Origin: Spirochaetota bacterium
Lineage (GTDB): Bacteria > Spirochaetota > UBA4802 > JAFGDQ01
Assembly (NCBI GenBank): GCA_016934735.1
Contig: JAFGSG010000137.1
Location: 1 to 37,642 of the forward strand
DNA length: 37,642 nucleotides
Direction: 5' to 3'
Shown here: positions 17,931 through 26,069 of the stretch, piece by piece
Layout: each line of letters starts with the position of its first letter
Numbering within the stretch: position 1 is the first letter of the stretch
Translations under genes and position numbers: made by a program
Notes under the pieces: generated by a model
Database searches by the model: none
The model's input: only the letters and a program-made list of their open reading frames with translations
What the model was told of the DNA's origin: nothing

Positions 17931-18761
17931 ATGAGAACATTCGATATGAAAAATATTACCCTTAAACTTATAACTTTAAAAATCGCATTTTTTCTAATTG
18001 CAATTTATTCATATGAACAAGCAGATAAATATGATACAGGATTTCATCTGGTGGGACAATGCCTATGGGCGAACACAGACAAACATCAGGACGAATGGGG
18101 TAAATGCATAAGCGGAAACTGTGTCGACGCCTTTGGTGTTTACGCCACACCGTTTGGCAGGTACGAAGGTGAATTCAAGAACAGCAAAAGAAACGGCACA
18201 GGTACTTTCACATGGAATGAAGGAGAAAAATATACCGGCCAATGGAAAGACGACACGATGCATGGTCAGGGCATATACACATGGCCGAACGGCAATAAAT
18301 TTGAAGGCGAATGGATAAACAATCAAAAGGACGGAACAGGCGAACTGATTTGGTCAAATGGAGATAAATATGCCGGCCAATGGAAAAACAATGAAATCCA
18401 CGGACAGGGGACATATATCTGGGCAAATGGAATAAAGTATGAAGGAGAATGGAATAAAGGCATTAAGAATGATTATGGAACAATTACATGGCCAAATGGC
18501 GATAAATATACAGGTTCATTAAAAGAAAATACAATGCACGGCCCGGGAGCAATGGAATGGAGCAACGGGAATAAATATACCGGCGGCTGGGTTAATGGAA
18601 AGAGAAGCGGGTCAGGTACCTTTATATGGGCAAACGGGGATAAATATACCGGCCAGTTTGAAAACAACCAAATGCACGGCAGCGGAACATTTATTTACGC
18701 CAATGGAGCAATTAAAAAAGGCAATTGGCAAAATGACAAATATATTGAAACCGAAAAATGA
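17931..18761 (+). CDS. Secreted MORN-repeat protein
   Basis: 276 residues. An N-terminal hydrophobic segment (about 7-27) acts as a signal peptide or anchor, followed by a Cys-containing spacer (C44, C59, C64) and eight MORN repeats of exactly 23 residues (78-261), each of the form Y-x-G-x-W...G-x-G-x-Y/F-x-W-x-N-G. MORN repeats form elongated beta-hairpin sheets that bind proteins or lipids; no enzymatic domain is present. GAAGAG lies close before the ATG. It appears monocistronic, with a promoter upstream and a terminator-like hairpin after it. Confidence 0.88.
   Translation: MRTFDMKNITLKLITLKIAFFLIAIYSYEQADKYDTGFHLVGQCLWANTDKHQDEWGKCISGNCVDAFGVYATPFGRYEGEFKNSKRNGTGTFTWNEGEKYTGQWKDDTMHGQGIYTWPNGNKFEGEWINNQKDGTGELIWSNGDKYAGQWKNNEIHGQGTYIWANGIKYEGEWNKGIKNDYGTITWPNGDKYTGSLKENTMHGPGAMEWSNGNKYTGGWVNGKRSGSGTFIWANGDKYTGQFENNQMHGSGTFIYANGAIKKGNWQNDKYIETEK
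18162..18713 (+). repeat. Eight in-frame 69-bp MORN-coding repeats
   Basis: Eight units without indels. Odd and even units differ: even units carry MHG or IHG before the last Gly pair (TMHGQG, EIHGQG, TMHGPG, QMHGSG) and odd units do not (KRNGTG, QKDGTG, IKNDYG, KRSGSG). The array therefore looks like four copies of a 138-bp double unit. Confidence 0.8.
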
Positions 18762-18817
18762 TTGATTAAATATCATTAATTATTGCTTTATACCATATAA
18801 ATAACTTCCAGGAAATT

Positions 18818-18846
18818 AAATTGAAAAAATACCGTTCAATTTTTTT
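18818..18846 (+). terminator. Possible terminator after the MORN gene
   Basis: AAATTGAA (18818-18825) and TTCAATTT (18835-18842) form an 8-bp AT-rich stem with a 9-base loop, followed by T to 18846. Confidence 0.4.
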
Positions 18847-18864
18847 ATAGTTTATTCAGGACCT

Positions 18865-18891
18865 GTCCCCGCTGGCTGAGCATGGCGGATT
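18865..18891 (+). repeat. Short GC-rich element, copy 1 (upstream of glmS)
   Basis: GTCCCC, 14 bases, GCGGATT, in otherwise AT-rich intergenic DNA; a similar element lies at 20878-20905. CCGCTG/CATGGCGG can form a short hairpin. No glmS-ribozyme core is recognisable in this leader. Confidence 0.3.
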
Positions 18892-18916
18892 GCTAATAAG
18901 GAGAAATAATAACACG

Positions 18917-20746
18917 ATGTGTGGAATCATAGGCTATGTGGGAGAAAGACCGGCTGCTGAATTAATTCTAAACGGCCTTAAAAGATTGGAATACAGGGGT
19001 TACGATTCATCGGGAATAGCGCTGGTAAATAGCGACCTCTATTTACAGAAAAAAATCGGAAAAATTGCTGAACTGGAATCCTCGTTTGATGCTTCAAAAT
19101 TAAAAAAATACTGCACCGGTATAGGACATACCAGATGGGCTACACATGGAGCGCCCTCGGATATAAATGCCCATCCTCATACAGACTGTAATGATGAAAT
19201 CGCAATCGCTCATAATGGAATCATCGAAAATTACAGCTCAATAAAAAAAATGCTTATTGAACATAAGCATAAAATTAAAAGTGAAACAGATACTGAAGTA
19301 ATAGTCCATCTGATCGAATTCTTTTATCAAAAATATTCATTGCTTGATTCAGTATTAAAAGCACTCGCCGAGCTTGAGGGCACCTACGGCATAGTTGTAA
19401 TATCAAAAAAGGAACCTCATAAAATAATCGCTGCAAAAAAAGGAAGCCCGCTAATTCTTGGTATTGGAGATCATGAAATGATCTTAGCTTCCGATGCTAG
19501 CGCTATCATTGAACATACTCATAAAGTCATATACTTTGAAGATAATGAAGTCATAGAACTTGAAAAAGATTCATTTAAAACATATAACCTGGAAAAGAAA
19601 AATATTGAAAAAAAAATCGAAGATGTTGAATGGGATATTAAATCAATTGAAAAGCAGGGCTATGCACACTTTATGCTTAAAGAAATCTTTGAGCAGCCTG
19701 AAACAATTACCAACGCCTTTAGAGGAAGGATACTCCCTGATACCGGATCTATCAGACTGGATGGCCTTAATTTAACTGAAGACGATCTTAACAATATTGA
19801 TCGTATTACTTTTATTGCCTGCGGCACTTCGTGGCATGCCGGGCTTATAGGCGAATATCTTATCGAAGAATATGCGCGGATACCTGTTGAAGTAGAATAT
19901 GCTTCCGAGTTCCGATACAGAAAACCGATCCTGCGGAAAGGCGAGCTTGCTATTGTGATCAGCCAGTCGGGAGAAACTGCGGACACACTCGCCGGACTTA
20001 TAGAAGCAAAAACACTCGGCGTAAAGGTGCTTGGAATAACCAATGTTGTAGGCAGCACCATAGCGCGGGAAACCGACGGCGGCATGTACATCCACGCCGG
20101 TCCGGAAATCGGAGTTGCCTCCACAAAAGCTTTTACATCACAGGTAACCGTTCTTATTTTACTGACATTGATGCTGGCAAGAAGAAGGGAGAAAACGGCT
20201 GAGGAAACAAAGGAATACATACGTCACCTAAAAGAAATTCCGGAAAAAGTTAAAAGCATTCTTAAAAACGAAAACCTTATAAGGGAAATAGCTGAACAGT
20301 TTAAAAACAACACAAATTTTCTTTACCTTGGACGCGGCATACAGTTCCCGGTTGCCCTGGAAGGAGCTTTAAAGCTGAAAGAAATTTCATATGTCCATGC
20401 AGAAGGATACCCTGCAGCAGAAATGAAACACGGACCCATCGCGCTAATCGATGAAAATATGCCTGTAGTCATTATAGCTCCGCGAGACGAAGTATACTCA
20501 AAAATTATCAGCAACATGGAAGAGATAAAAGCCCGTAACGGCAGAATTATTGCAATTGCTTTTGAAGGCGACGAAGAGGTTAAAAAGTATTCGGATCATG
20601 TTATCTACGTTCCGGGAGTCAGAAAAATGTTTACACCTCTCATTACAGCAATCCCGCTTCAGCTTCTGGCATATCATATAGCAGTACTCAGAGGATGCGA
20701 TGTAGACCAGCCGCGGAACCTTGCTAAAAGCGTCACAGTGGAATAA
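18917..20746 (+). CDS. glmS: Glutamine--fructose-6-phosphate aminotransferase (isomerizing)
   Basis: 609 residues. Makes glucosamine-6-phosphate from fructose-6-phosphate and glutamine, the first step to UDP-GlcNAc. The start is fixed at 18917 because the mature enzyme needs Cys2 as N-terminal nucleophile (MCGIIGYVG); the frame extends nine codons upstream but that would bury the cysteine. The glutaminase domain has RGYDSSG and GHTRWATHG; two SIS domains follow (CGTSWHAG, ISQSGETADT, STKAFTSQ; then GRG and AEGYPAAEMKHGP). The C-terminal tail DVDQPRNLAKSVTVE is the family hallmark. AAGGAG lies 14 bases before the ATG, a little far. No ribozyme is visible upstream. Confidence 0.98.
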   Translation: MCGIIGYVGERPAAELILNGLKRLEYRGYDSSGIALVNSDLYLQKKIGKIAELESSFDASKLKKYCTGIGHTRWATHGAPSDINAHPHTDCNDEIAIAHNGIIENYSSIKKMLIEHKHKIKSETDTEVIVHLIEFFYQKYSLLDSVLKALAELEGTYGIVVISKKEPHKIIAAKKGSPLILGIGDHEMILASDASAIIEHTHKVIYFEDNEVIELEKDSFKTYNLEKKNIEKKIEDVEWDIKSIEKQGYAHFMLKEIFEQPETITNAFRGRILPDTGSIRLDGLNLTEDDLNNIDRITFIACGTSWHAGLIGEYLIEEYARIPVEVEYASEFRYRKPILRKGELAIVISQSGETADTLAGLIEAKTLGVKVLGITNVVGSTIARETDGGMYIHAGPEIGVASTKAFTSQVTVLILLTLMLARRREKTAEETKEYIRHLKEIPEKVKSILKNENLIREIAEQFKNNTNFLYLGRGIQFPVALEGALKLKEISYVHAEGYPAAEMKHGPIALIDENMPVVIIAPRDEVYSKIISNMEEIKARNGRIIAIAFEGDEEVKKYSDHVIYVPGVRKMFTPLITAIPLQLLAYHIAVLRGCDVDQPRNLAKSVTVE

Positions 20747-20877
20747 AGCGGTGATCAGGAGGAGCCTAATATCAATTGTACCGAAATTCAATTTTTTCAT
20801 GCAGGTTTCATAATTTATTATGAGACATTAAAATATTAAAAAACAATTTTTTTACTCTTTATGTTTATTAATGATTG

Positions 20878-20905
20878 GTCCCAGCCCATCGGGCGGAGCG
20901 GATTA
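20878..20905 (+). repeat. Short GC-rich element, copy 2 (upstream of rpe)
   Basis: GTCCCC, 15 bases, GCGGATT, matching the element at 18865-18891 at both ends. GCCC (20885-20888) and GGGC (20892-20895) form a tight hairpin with a 3-base loop. A perfect -35-like TTGACA follows at 20921, without a convincing -10. Confidence 0.3.
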
Positions 20906-20976
20906 CCAAAATAAAATATTTGACATCAATAATCTGTTTTATTAATTGTAAAAAACCTTATTTAAGGCGGTGATAA

Positions 20977-21651
20977 ATGGGAAAGATTTCGCCATCTATT
21001 CTTTCCGCGGATTTCAGCAGGCTCGGGGAAGAAATAAATGCTGTCGAAAAAGCAGGAGCTGATTATATTCATATTGATGTAATGGACGGACTTTTTGTGC
21101 CGAACATATCTATTGGCCCATTAATTGTAAAAACAGTTAAAAAAATCACGAGCCTGCCTCTGGATGTTCATCTTATGATCATTGATCCGGATAAATATAT
21201 AGACGAATTTATCGATGCCGGAAGCGATATCCTGACTGTTCATGTTGAAGCCGCAACTCATCTTCACCGCACTATTACTCATATAAAGGAACGAGGGATA
21301 AGGGCGGGTGTCTCCTTAAACCCTTCAACCCCCTTGTCCTCTCTTGATTACATTTTAGAATATGTGGATATGGTTTTAATAATGAGCGTCAATCCCGGCT
21401 TCGGCGGACAAAAATTCATTGAAAGTATTATTCCGAAAATCGAGAGCCTGCGTGCCATGATAGATAAAAATAATCTCGAAACAGAGCTCAACGTTGACGG
21501 CGGGATTAATATCGATAACATTGAAAATGTTGCCGCTGCCGGAGCAACCGTCTTTGTGGCAGGTTCGGGTATTTACGGAACTACGGATTATAAAGAAACA
21601 ATAAGCTTGATGAAAGACCTGATTAGAAAAGCCAACCAGATGATGGCCTGA
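20977..21651 (+). CDS. rpe: Ribulose-phosphate 3-epimerase
   Basis: 224 residues, a TIM barrel that interconverts ribulose-5-phosphate and xylulose-5-phosphate in the pentose phosphate pathway. Motifs: PSILSADF, HIDVMDGLFVPN (metal His and Asp), DVHLMI, MSVNPGFGGQ, NVDGGI with the second catalytic Asp, and the phosphate site VAGSGIYG. AGGCGGTG precedes the ATG. It ends with TGA eight bases before the CysRS-like gene, so the two are probably cotranscribed. Confidence 0.97.
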   Translation: MGKISPSILSADFSRLGEEINAVEKAGADYIHIDVMDGLFVPNISIGPLIVKTVKKITSLPLDVHLMIIDPDKYIDEFIDAGSDILTVHVEAATHLHRTITHIKERGIRAGVSLNPSTPLSSLDYILEYVDMVLIMSVNPGFGGQKFIESIIPKIESLRAMIDKNNLETELNVDGGINIDNIENVAAAGATVFVAGSGIYGTTDYKETISLMKDLIRKANQMMA

Positions 21652-21659
21652 AAGCAATT

Positions 21660-22898
21660 ATGTTAGAATTATTCAATACTATGTCCAGGTCCAAAGAAGT
21701 TTTTAAACCAATTGACCCGAAAATAATTAAAATGTTCGCATGCGGACCTTCAATATATCAGCGTCCGCATATCGGGAACTACAGGACATTTCTTTATGAA
21801 GACATTCTGATAAAATATCTGGAATATTCCGGATATAAAGTCAGACATACTACAATATTAACCGACATCGAAAATAAATCAATAAGCGAGGCAAAAAAAA
21901 AGAATCAGAAAGTCAACCGCCTGACAAGCACTGCTGCAAAATTTTTTTTTAAAGAAGCGAAGTTATTACAAATCAAACTCCCGGATCCTGTTCCCCGCTC
22001 ATCAACAAGTATAGACCAGTCAGTATTACTAATAAAAAAATTACTGGATTCAGGCTATGCCTACATTCATAAAGGAGATATATTTTTTGATGCGCTTAAT
22101 TTTAAAGAATTCGGAAAATTATTCAGACTTGACATGAGCCGATGGCCGGAAAAAAAAGTGCGTTTTAGAAAGGATACGTACAACGGCAGGCGGTGGAATC
22201 TCGGAGACTTTATTTTATGGCACGGATATAAAGACGGAGATTTGGCAACATGGGATACAAAGATCGGCAAAGGATGGCCGTCATGGAACATACAGGATCC
22301 TGCAGTTATTACAAAACACCTGGGATACGGGATAGATATAAATTGCGGAGGCATTGACAATATTTACAGACATCATGATTATACTATAGCAATTGTTGAG
22401 TCAGTCTCAAAAAAACCATACGCTAATTACTATCTGCATGGTGAACATCTTATTGTAAACGGCAAATCGATGTCTAAGAGCAGAGGAAATATAATGTATC
22501 CGGAGGCTTTGCTGAAAAAACACTGCCTGCCTTATCATTTAAGATTTTTTCTTCTTTACAGGCATTATAGAAAAAAATTAAATTTTACTGATCAAAAATT
22601 TAAGAACAGCTGCGACTACATTGATTTAATCAGAAAAACAATATCCGGTTTATTGACCCATAAAGATCGATCTGCAGAATCTCATCCCGAAGCTGCTATG
22701 CTGATAAACAGAATTAAAACTGAATTTGAGAAAAATATGAATAATGATCTTGAATTCGGGATTGCTGTCGACACAATATTTTCGATCCTGAAGAAATTAG
22801 AAATTTTACAGGATAAAAACGAATTCGGATTAAAGGATATTCCCAAACTTAAAGGGATTCTGCAAAGAATAAATGCGGTTACTGGGGTTCTTTTTTAA
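21660..22898 (+). CDS. Divergent cysteinyl-tRNA synthetase-like class I synthetase
   Basis: 412 residues, shorter than ordinary CysRS (about 460). The class I catalytic fold is clear: CGPSIYQRPHIGNYRT (HIGH variant HIGN, 37-40), LTDIENK, GGIDNIYRHHD and NGKSMSKSRGN (KMSKS loop, 269-277). Of the four CysRS zinc ligands, C28 and a His (238) remain, but the WHIEC cysteine is replaced in WNIQD (D213) and the Glu of HHENE is replaced in HHDYT (T242). Cys recognition normally uses that zinc, so this may be a paralogue with another substrate, or a decayed copy. An annotation as cysS would be the default, but I would not rely on it. It follows rpe closely. Confidence 0.75.
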   Translation: MLELFNTMSRSKEVFKPIDPKIIKMFACGPSIYQRPHIGNYRTFLYEDILIKYLEYSGYKVRHTTILTDIENKSISEAKKKNQKVNRLTSTAAKFFFKEAKLLQIKLPDPVPRSSTSIDQSVLLIKKLLDSGYAYIHKGDIFFDALNFKEFGKLFRLDMSRWPEKKVRFRKDTYNGRRWNLGDFILWHGYKDGDLATWDTKIGKGWPSWNIQDPAVITKHLGYGIDINCGGIDNIYRHHDYTIAIVESVSKKPYANYYLHGEHLIVNGKSMSKSRGNIMYPEALLKKHCLPYHLRFFLLYRHYRKKLNFTDQKFKNSCDYIDLIRKTISGLLTHKDRSAESHPEAAMLINRIKTEFEKNMNNDLEFGIAVDTIFSILKKLEILQDKNEFGLKDIPKLKGILQRINAVTGVLF

Positions 22899-22942
22899 TA
22901 TTCAGGAAAGCCTTCCCGGACTGAGCATTTTAAAGAAAATCT

Positions 22943-23251
22943 CTAATTGCTCACTTGTGAAAAATTAGGAGACAGGCCATTAAATATATTCCTTCTGTCA
23001 AATACTGTTCCTTCCCTAATCCTTCTGTCGGATACTCGTCTGTCATTGTTTCTTCTGTCTGAGCCTCTTCTGTTTTCACATCTTCTCTCTCCCGCTCTCC
23101 TGCTAGAGATTCTTCTGTCATCAATAGCTCTCTCCGGCAACCTTTTATTGTTTCTATGAAGTAAGGCAATTGAGACAAGAGCTACAATGAAGAATAAGAA
23201 GGAAATTACAAAAAAAACAATTATAATTGATTTAACATTATCCATAAACAT
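22943..23251 (-). CDS. Small membrane protein with DRR pentapeptide repeats
   Basis: 102 residues. One membrane helix (about 8-30) is followed by a strongly basic tail with seven five-residue units ending in RR plus one residue (DDRRI, SSRRA, GERRC, ENRRG, SDRRN, NDRRV, SDRRI) at 44-78, and one more DRR at 85-87. The tail is probably cytoplasmic and may bind nucleic acid, lipid head groups or an acidic partner. ATG codons at 23251 and 23245 are both possible; the second has GGA at better spacing. It is isolated on the minus strand between plus-strand genes. No known family is recognised with confidence. Confidence 0.65.
   Translation of the reverse strand: MFMDNVKSIIIVFFVISFLFFIVALVSIALLHRNNKRLPERAIDDRRISSRRAGERRCENRRGSDRRNNDRRVSDRRIREGTVFDRRNIFNGLSPNFSQVSN
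23018..23122 (-). repeat. Seven 15-bp coding repeats (xDRRx)
   Basis: In-register 15-bp units with a recurring CTTCTGTC core on the plus strand. They encode the RR-rich tail of the small membrane protein. Confidence 0.7.
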
Positions 23252-23459
23252 TCCGTTTGAAAAATTCTTCGGCGCTGTCTTAGTATATTATCGTAATATT
23301 TTAATTATTTGTCAATATTTTATTGATAAATAATATAATATATTTATAAAAAATTTGTTTACTACTTTTATTAGTAATATCTTATAGAGTAAATTTTGCT
23401 TTTTAAATAAAGCATATTGCTTAGTATTAACTCAAAAAATTAAAAATGCAGGGATAAGT

Positions 23460-25031
23460 TTGAAAAAAATGCATATATCAATATACGATACAACCCTTAG
23501 AGACGGAGCACAGACTGTGGGAATTTCCTTCTCTGTCCGGGATAAACTGCGCATATCAGAAGAACTGGATAAGCTAAGGATAGATTATATAGAAGGCGGA
23601 TGGCCCGGATCCAATCCCAAGGATGATCTCTTTTTTAAGGAAGTAAAAAAACTTAAATTAAAACATTCAAAAACAGCTGCTTTCGGTTCCACCAAGCATC
23701 ATCAGAAAGCGTCTTATCAGGAAGATGAACTTTTGCAGGCACTGATAAGATCAGAAGCGGATGTCTTTACTATTGTTGCAAAAACTTCTGAATTTCAGGT
23801 TACAAAAGCGCTGAATATTTCGCTTGAAGATAATCTTGAAATAATTTACGGTACAATTGCGTATTTAAAAGACAAAGGGCTTGTAGTTTTTCTGGATGCG
23901 GAACATTTCTTTGACGGCTGTAAAGCTAATATGGATTATTCATTGAGTACGTTAATTAAAGCAAAGGAAGCAGGTGCGGATATGCTATTCCTGTGCGACA
24001 CAAATGGCGGCACTCTTCCGCATGAAATTACAAACATTGTCGGACGCGTTAAAAAAGAAATCAATGCGCCGTTAGGCGTACATTTTCATAACGATTCAGG
24101 ACTTGCTGTTGCAAATTCCATTGCCGCAATTGAATCCGGGGCGATTTCAGTGCAGGGAACAATTAATGGATTAGGGGAAAGATGCGGAAACGCTGACCTT
24201 ACAACTTTTATTCCAAATATTGTCCTGAAGATGGACTACGAGTGCCATGCAGGAGAAGCACTCACCCATCTGACAGAAGTAAGCAGATTTGTAAGCGAGA
24301 CTGCAAATTTAGCTCATAACGAAAGAGCCCCATATGTGGGAAGCCATTCCTTTTCAACAAAAGCCGGCCTACATGTTTCTGCAATTGCCAAAGATACGCG
24401 TACTTATGAACATGTGGAACCCGAATCAGTGGGAAACAAAAGAATGATACTCATTTCCGAGCTTGGCGGCAAGAGCAACATTATATTTAAAGCAAAAGAA
24501 ATGGGAATCGACTTAAAAGGGGAAGAAAGCATAAGCAAAGATTTACTTAAAAAAGTAAAAGAACTGGAGGATCATGGATTTCAATTTGAGTCGGCAGAGG
24601 GTTCATTTGAACTATTGATAAGAAGCTCAACCGGGGACTATATCCCGTTTTTCAATCTTAAGGGATTCAGGGTCATTACAGAAAAGAAAGAAGACAACAG
24701 AGTTACCTGTGAAGCCAGCATTAAAGTTGAAGTGAACGGCAAAGAGGAGCATACTGCCTCTAACGGAGACGGGCCCATAGAAGCTCTGGATAATGCCTTA
24801 AGAAAAGCCCTAGAGAAATTTTATCCCGATATAAAAAAACTTAAACTGACTGATTACAAAGTCAGAGTCCTGGATGAAAAAGCCGGCACAGGAGCGCCTG
24901 TCAGGGTATTAATAGAACAGAAAGATGAGCATAATCAGTGGGGCACAGTTGGTGTATCGACTAACATAATAGAAGCTTCATGGCAGGCACTTGTTGATGG
25001 CATAGAATATATGCTGTTTAAAAGAAAATAA
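23460..25031 (+). CDS. cimA: (R)-Citramalate synthase
   Basis: 523 residues. Condenses pyruvate and acetyl-CoA to citramalate, the threonine-independent route to isoleucine. The DRE-TIM barrel motifs are YDTTLRDGAQ near the N terminus, the metal site HFHNDSGLA, and GTINGLGERCGNADL; then KAGLHVSA and a C-terminal LeuA-type allosteric domain (about 395-520). The length and second-half sequence fit the long CimA type rather than LeuA or homocitrate synthase, but only by pattern. The start is TTG at 23460, with AGGG six bases before it; an ATG three codons later is less well placed. Confidence 0.92.
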   Translation: MKKMHISIYDTTLRDGAQTVGISFSVRDKLRISEELDKLRIDYIEGGWPGSNPKDDLFFKEVKKLKLKHSKTAAFGSTKHHQKASYQEDELLQALIRSEADVFTIVAKTSEFQVTKALNISLEDNLEIIYGTIAYLKDKGLVVFLDAEHFFDGCKANMDYSLSTLIKAKEAGADMLFLCDTNGGTLPHEITNIVGRVKKEINAPLGVHFHNDSGLAVANSIAAIESGAISVQGTINGLGERCGNADLTTFIPNIVLKMDYECHAGEALTHLTEVSRFVSETANLAHNERAPYVGSHSFSTKAGLHVSAIAKDTRTYEHVEPESVGNKRMILISELGGKSNIIFKAKEMGIDLKGEESISKDLLKKVKELEDHGFQFESAEGSFELLIRSSTGDYIPFFNLKGFRVITEKKEDNRVTCEASIKVEVNGKEEHTASNGDGPIEALDNALRKALEKFYPDIKKLKLTDYKVRVLDEKAGTGAPVRVLIEQKDEHNQWGTVGVSTNIIEASWQALVDGIEYMLFKRK

Positions 25032-25118
25032 AGATGCGTTTCCTTCATCCATCATATACGCTAACGCGCGTGGCAGTTTAACAAGTCTTTATCTATTGTT
25101 TAATAAAAATATTTACGC

Positions 25119-25937
25119 ATGAGACACATTTATATGGATGACAGACCTATAGGTATTTTTGACTCAGGGGTCGGAGGACTTAGTGTATGCAAAGCAATAA
25201 AAGACGCTATGCCCGATGAGCACATTATTTATTTTGGAGATACAAACCGTTTTCCATACGGAACAAAAGCAATCGAAACAGTCATAAGATACTCAAAAGA
25301 AATCACCGCATATTTAATTTCAAAGAACGTTAAAATGATTGTCGTTGCATGCAATACCGCGTCTGCGGCAGCGCTTGATATTCTACAAAAAGAGAACAGC
25401 ATACCGGTAATCGGAGTGATCGGTGCAGGAGCAAGAGCTGCATGCAGGAAAACATCTGGAAATAAAATAGGTGTAATTGCGACAAGGGCAACAGTAGCAA
25501 GTGAATCGTATATCAAAGCGATAAAAGAGATATTACCGGATGCAGAGGTAATTCAACAGCAGGCGAGCGTTTTTGTCTCATTGGTGGAAGAAGGCTGGAC
25601 TGATGATGATATTGTAAGGTTTGCTGTAAAAAAATATATTAACAATATGTATGCAATCGGTGTAAGAACTCTAATACTCGGATGTACTCATTTTCCTTTA
25701 TTAAAAAAAGCAATCAATGATGTATTTCCGGAACTTTCTTTAATAGATACCGGAGAAGAGATTGCACTTGAAGTAAAAAAAATTTTAATAAAAAAAAATA
25801 TTGAAAATTCCGGCACCAAGGGGAAAATAACTCTTTATGCATCCGATATAACAGATACTATTGAGCGGCTTAAGGATATGTTCTTCGGAAGTGATTCAAA
25901 TAAAATAAACAAACTGATAATTGACGGGGACAAATAA
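25119..25937 (+). CDS. murI: Glutamate racemase
   Basis: About 272 residues. Makes D-glutamate for peptidoglycan. Motifs: PIGIFDSGVGGLSV, YFGDTNRFPYG, the first catalytic Cys in VVACNTASA and the second in LGCTHFPLL. There is no clear Shine-Dalgarno; ATG at 25134 (MDDRPIGIFD) is an equally good start and closer to the usual family N terminus. Confidence 0.96.
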   Translation: MRHIYMDDRPIGIFDSGVGGLSVCKAIKDAMPDEHIIYFGDTNRFPYGTKAIETVIRYSKEITAYLISKNVKMIVVACNTASAAALDILQKENSIPVIGVIGAGARAACRKTSGNKIGVIATRATVASESYIKAIKEILPDAEVIQQQASVFVSLVEEGWTDDDIVRFAVKKYINNMYAIGVRTLILGCTHFPLLKKAINDVFPELSLIDTGEEIALEVKKILIKKNIENSGTKGKITLYASDITDTIERLKDMFFGSDSNKINKLIIDGDK

Positions 25938-25945
25938 TAAATGTT

Positions 25946-25962
25946 TTGAATTTTAAATTCAA
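25946..25962 (+). terminator. AT-rich palindrome after murI
   Basis: TTGAATTT, one T, AAATTCAA: a 17-bp palindrome nine bases after the murI stop, followed by TTTATTCT. It may act as a weak terminator or a protein-binding site. Confidence 0.25.
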
Positions 25963-26069
25963 TTTATTCTCAATTTGTCATTTATACAGCAGGGAAAAAT
26001 TTCTTCTTTATGTCTAAATGACTGTTAACGTTTGCGGCAAATCTATTTATATTTAAAGGATCTGTAACA

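Noticed and set aside
18762-18916. glmS ribozyme in the glmS leader
   Set aside because: No recognisable ribozyme core; only a terminator-like hairpin and a short GC-rich element are seen.
20747-20976. Gene after glmS starting near the AGGAGG at 20759
   Set aside because: No start codon at proper spacing and no long frame; the region holds only the GC-rich element and AT-rich sequence.
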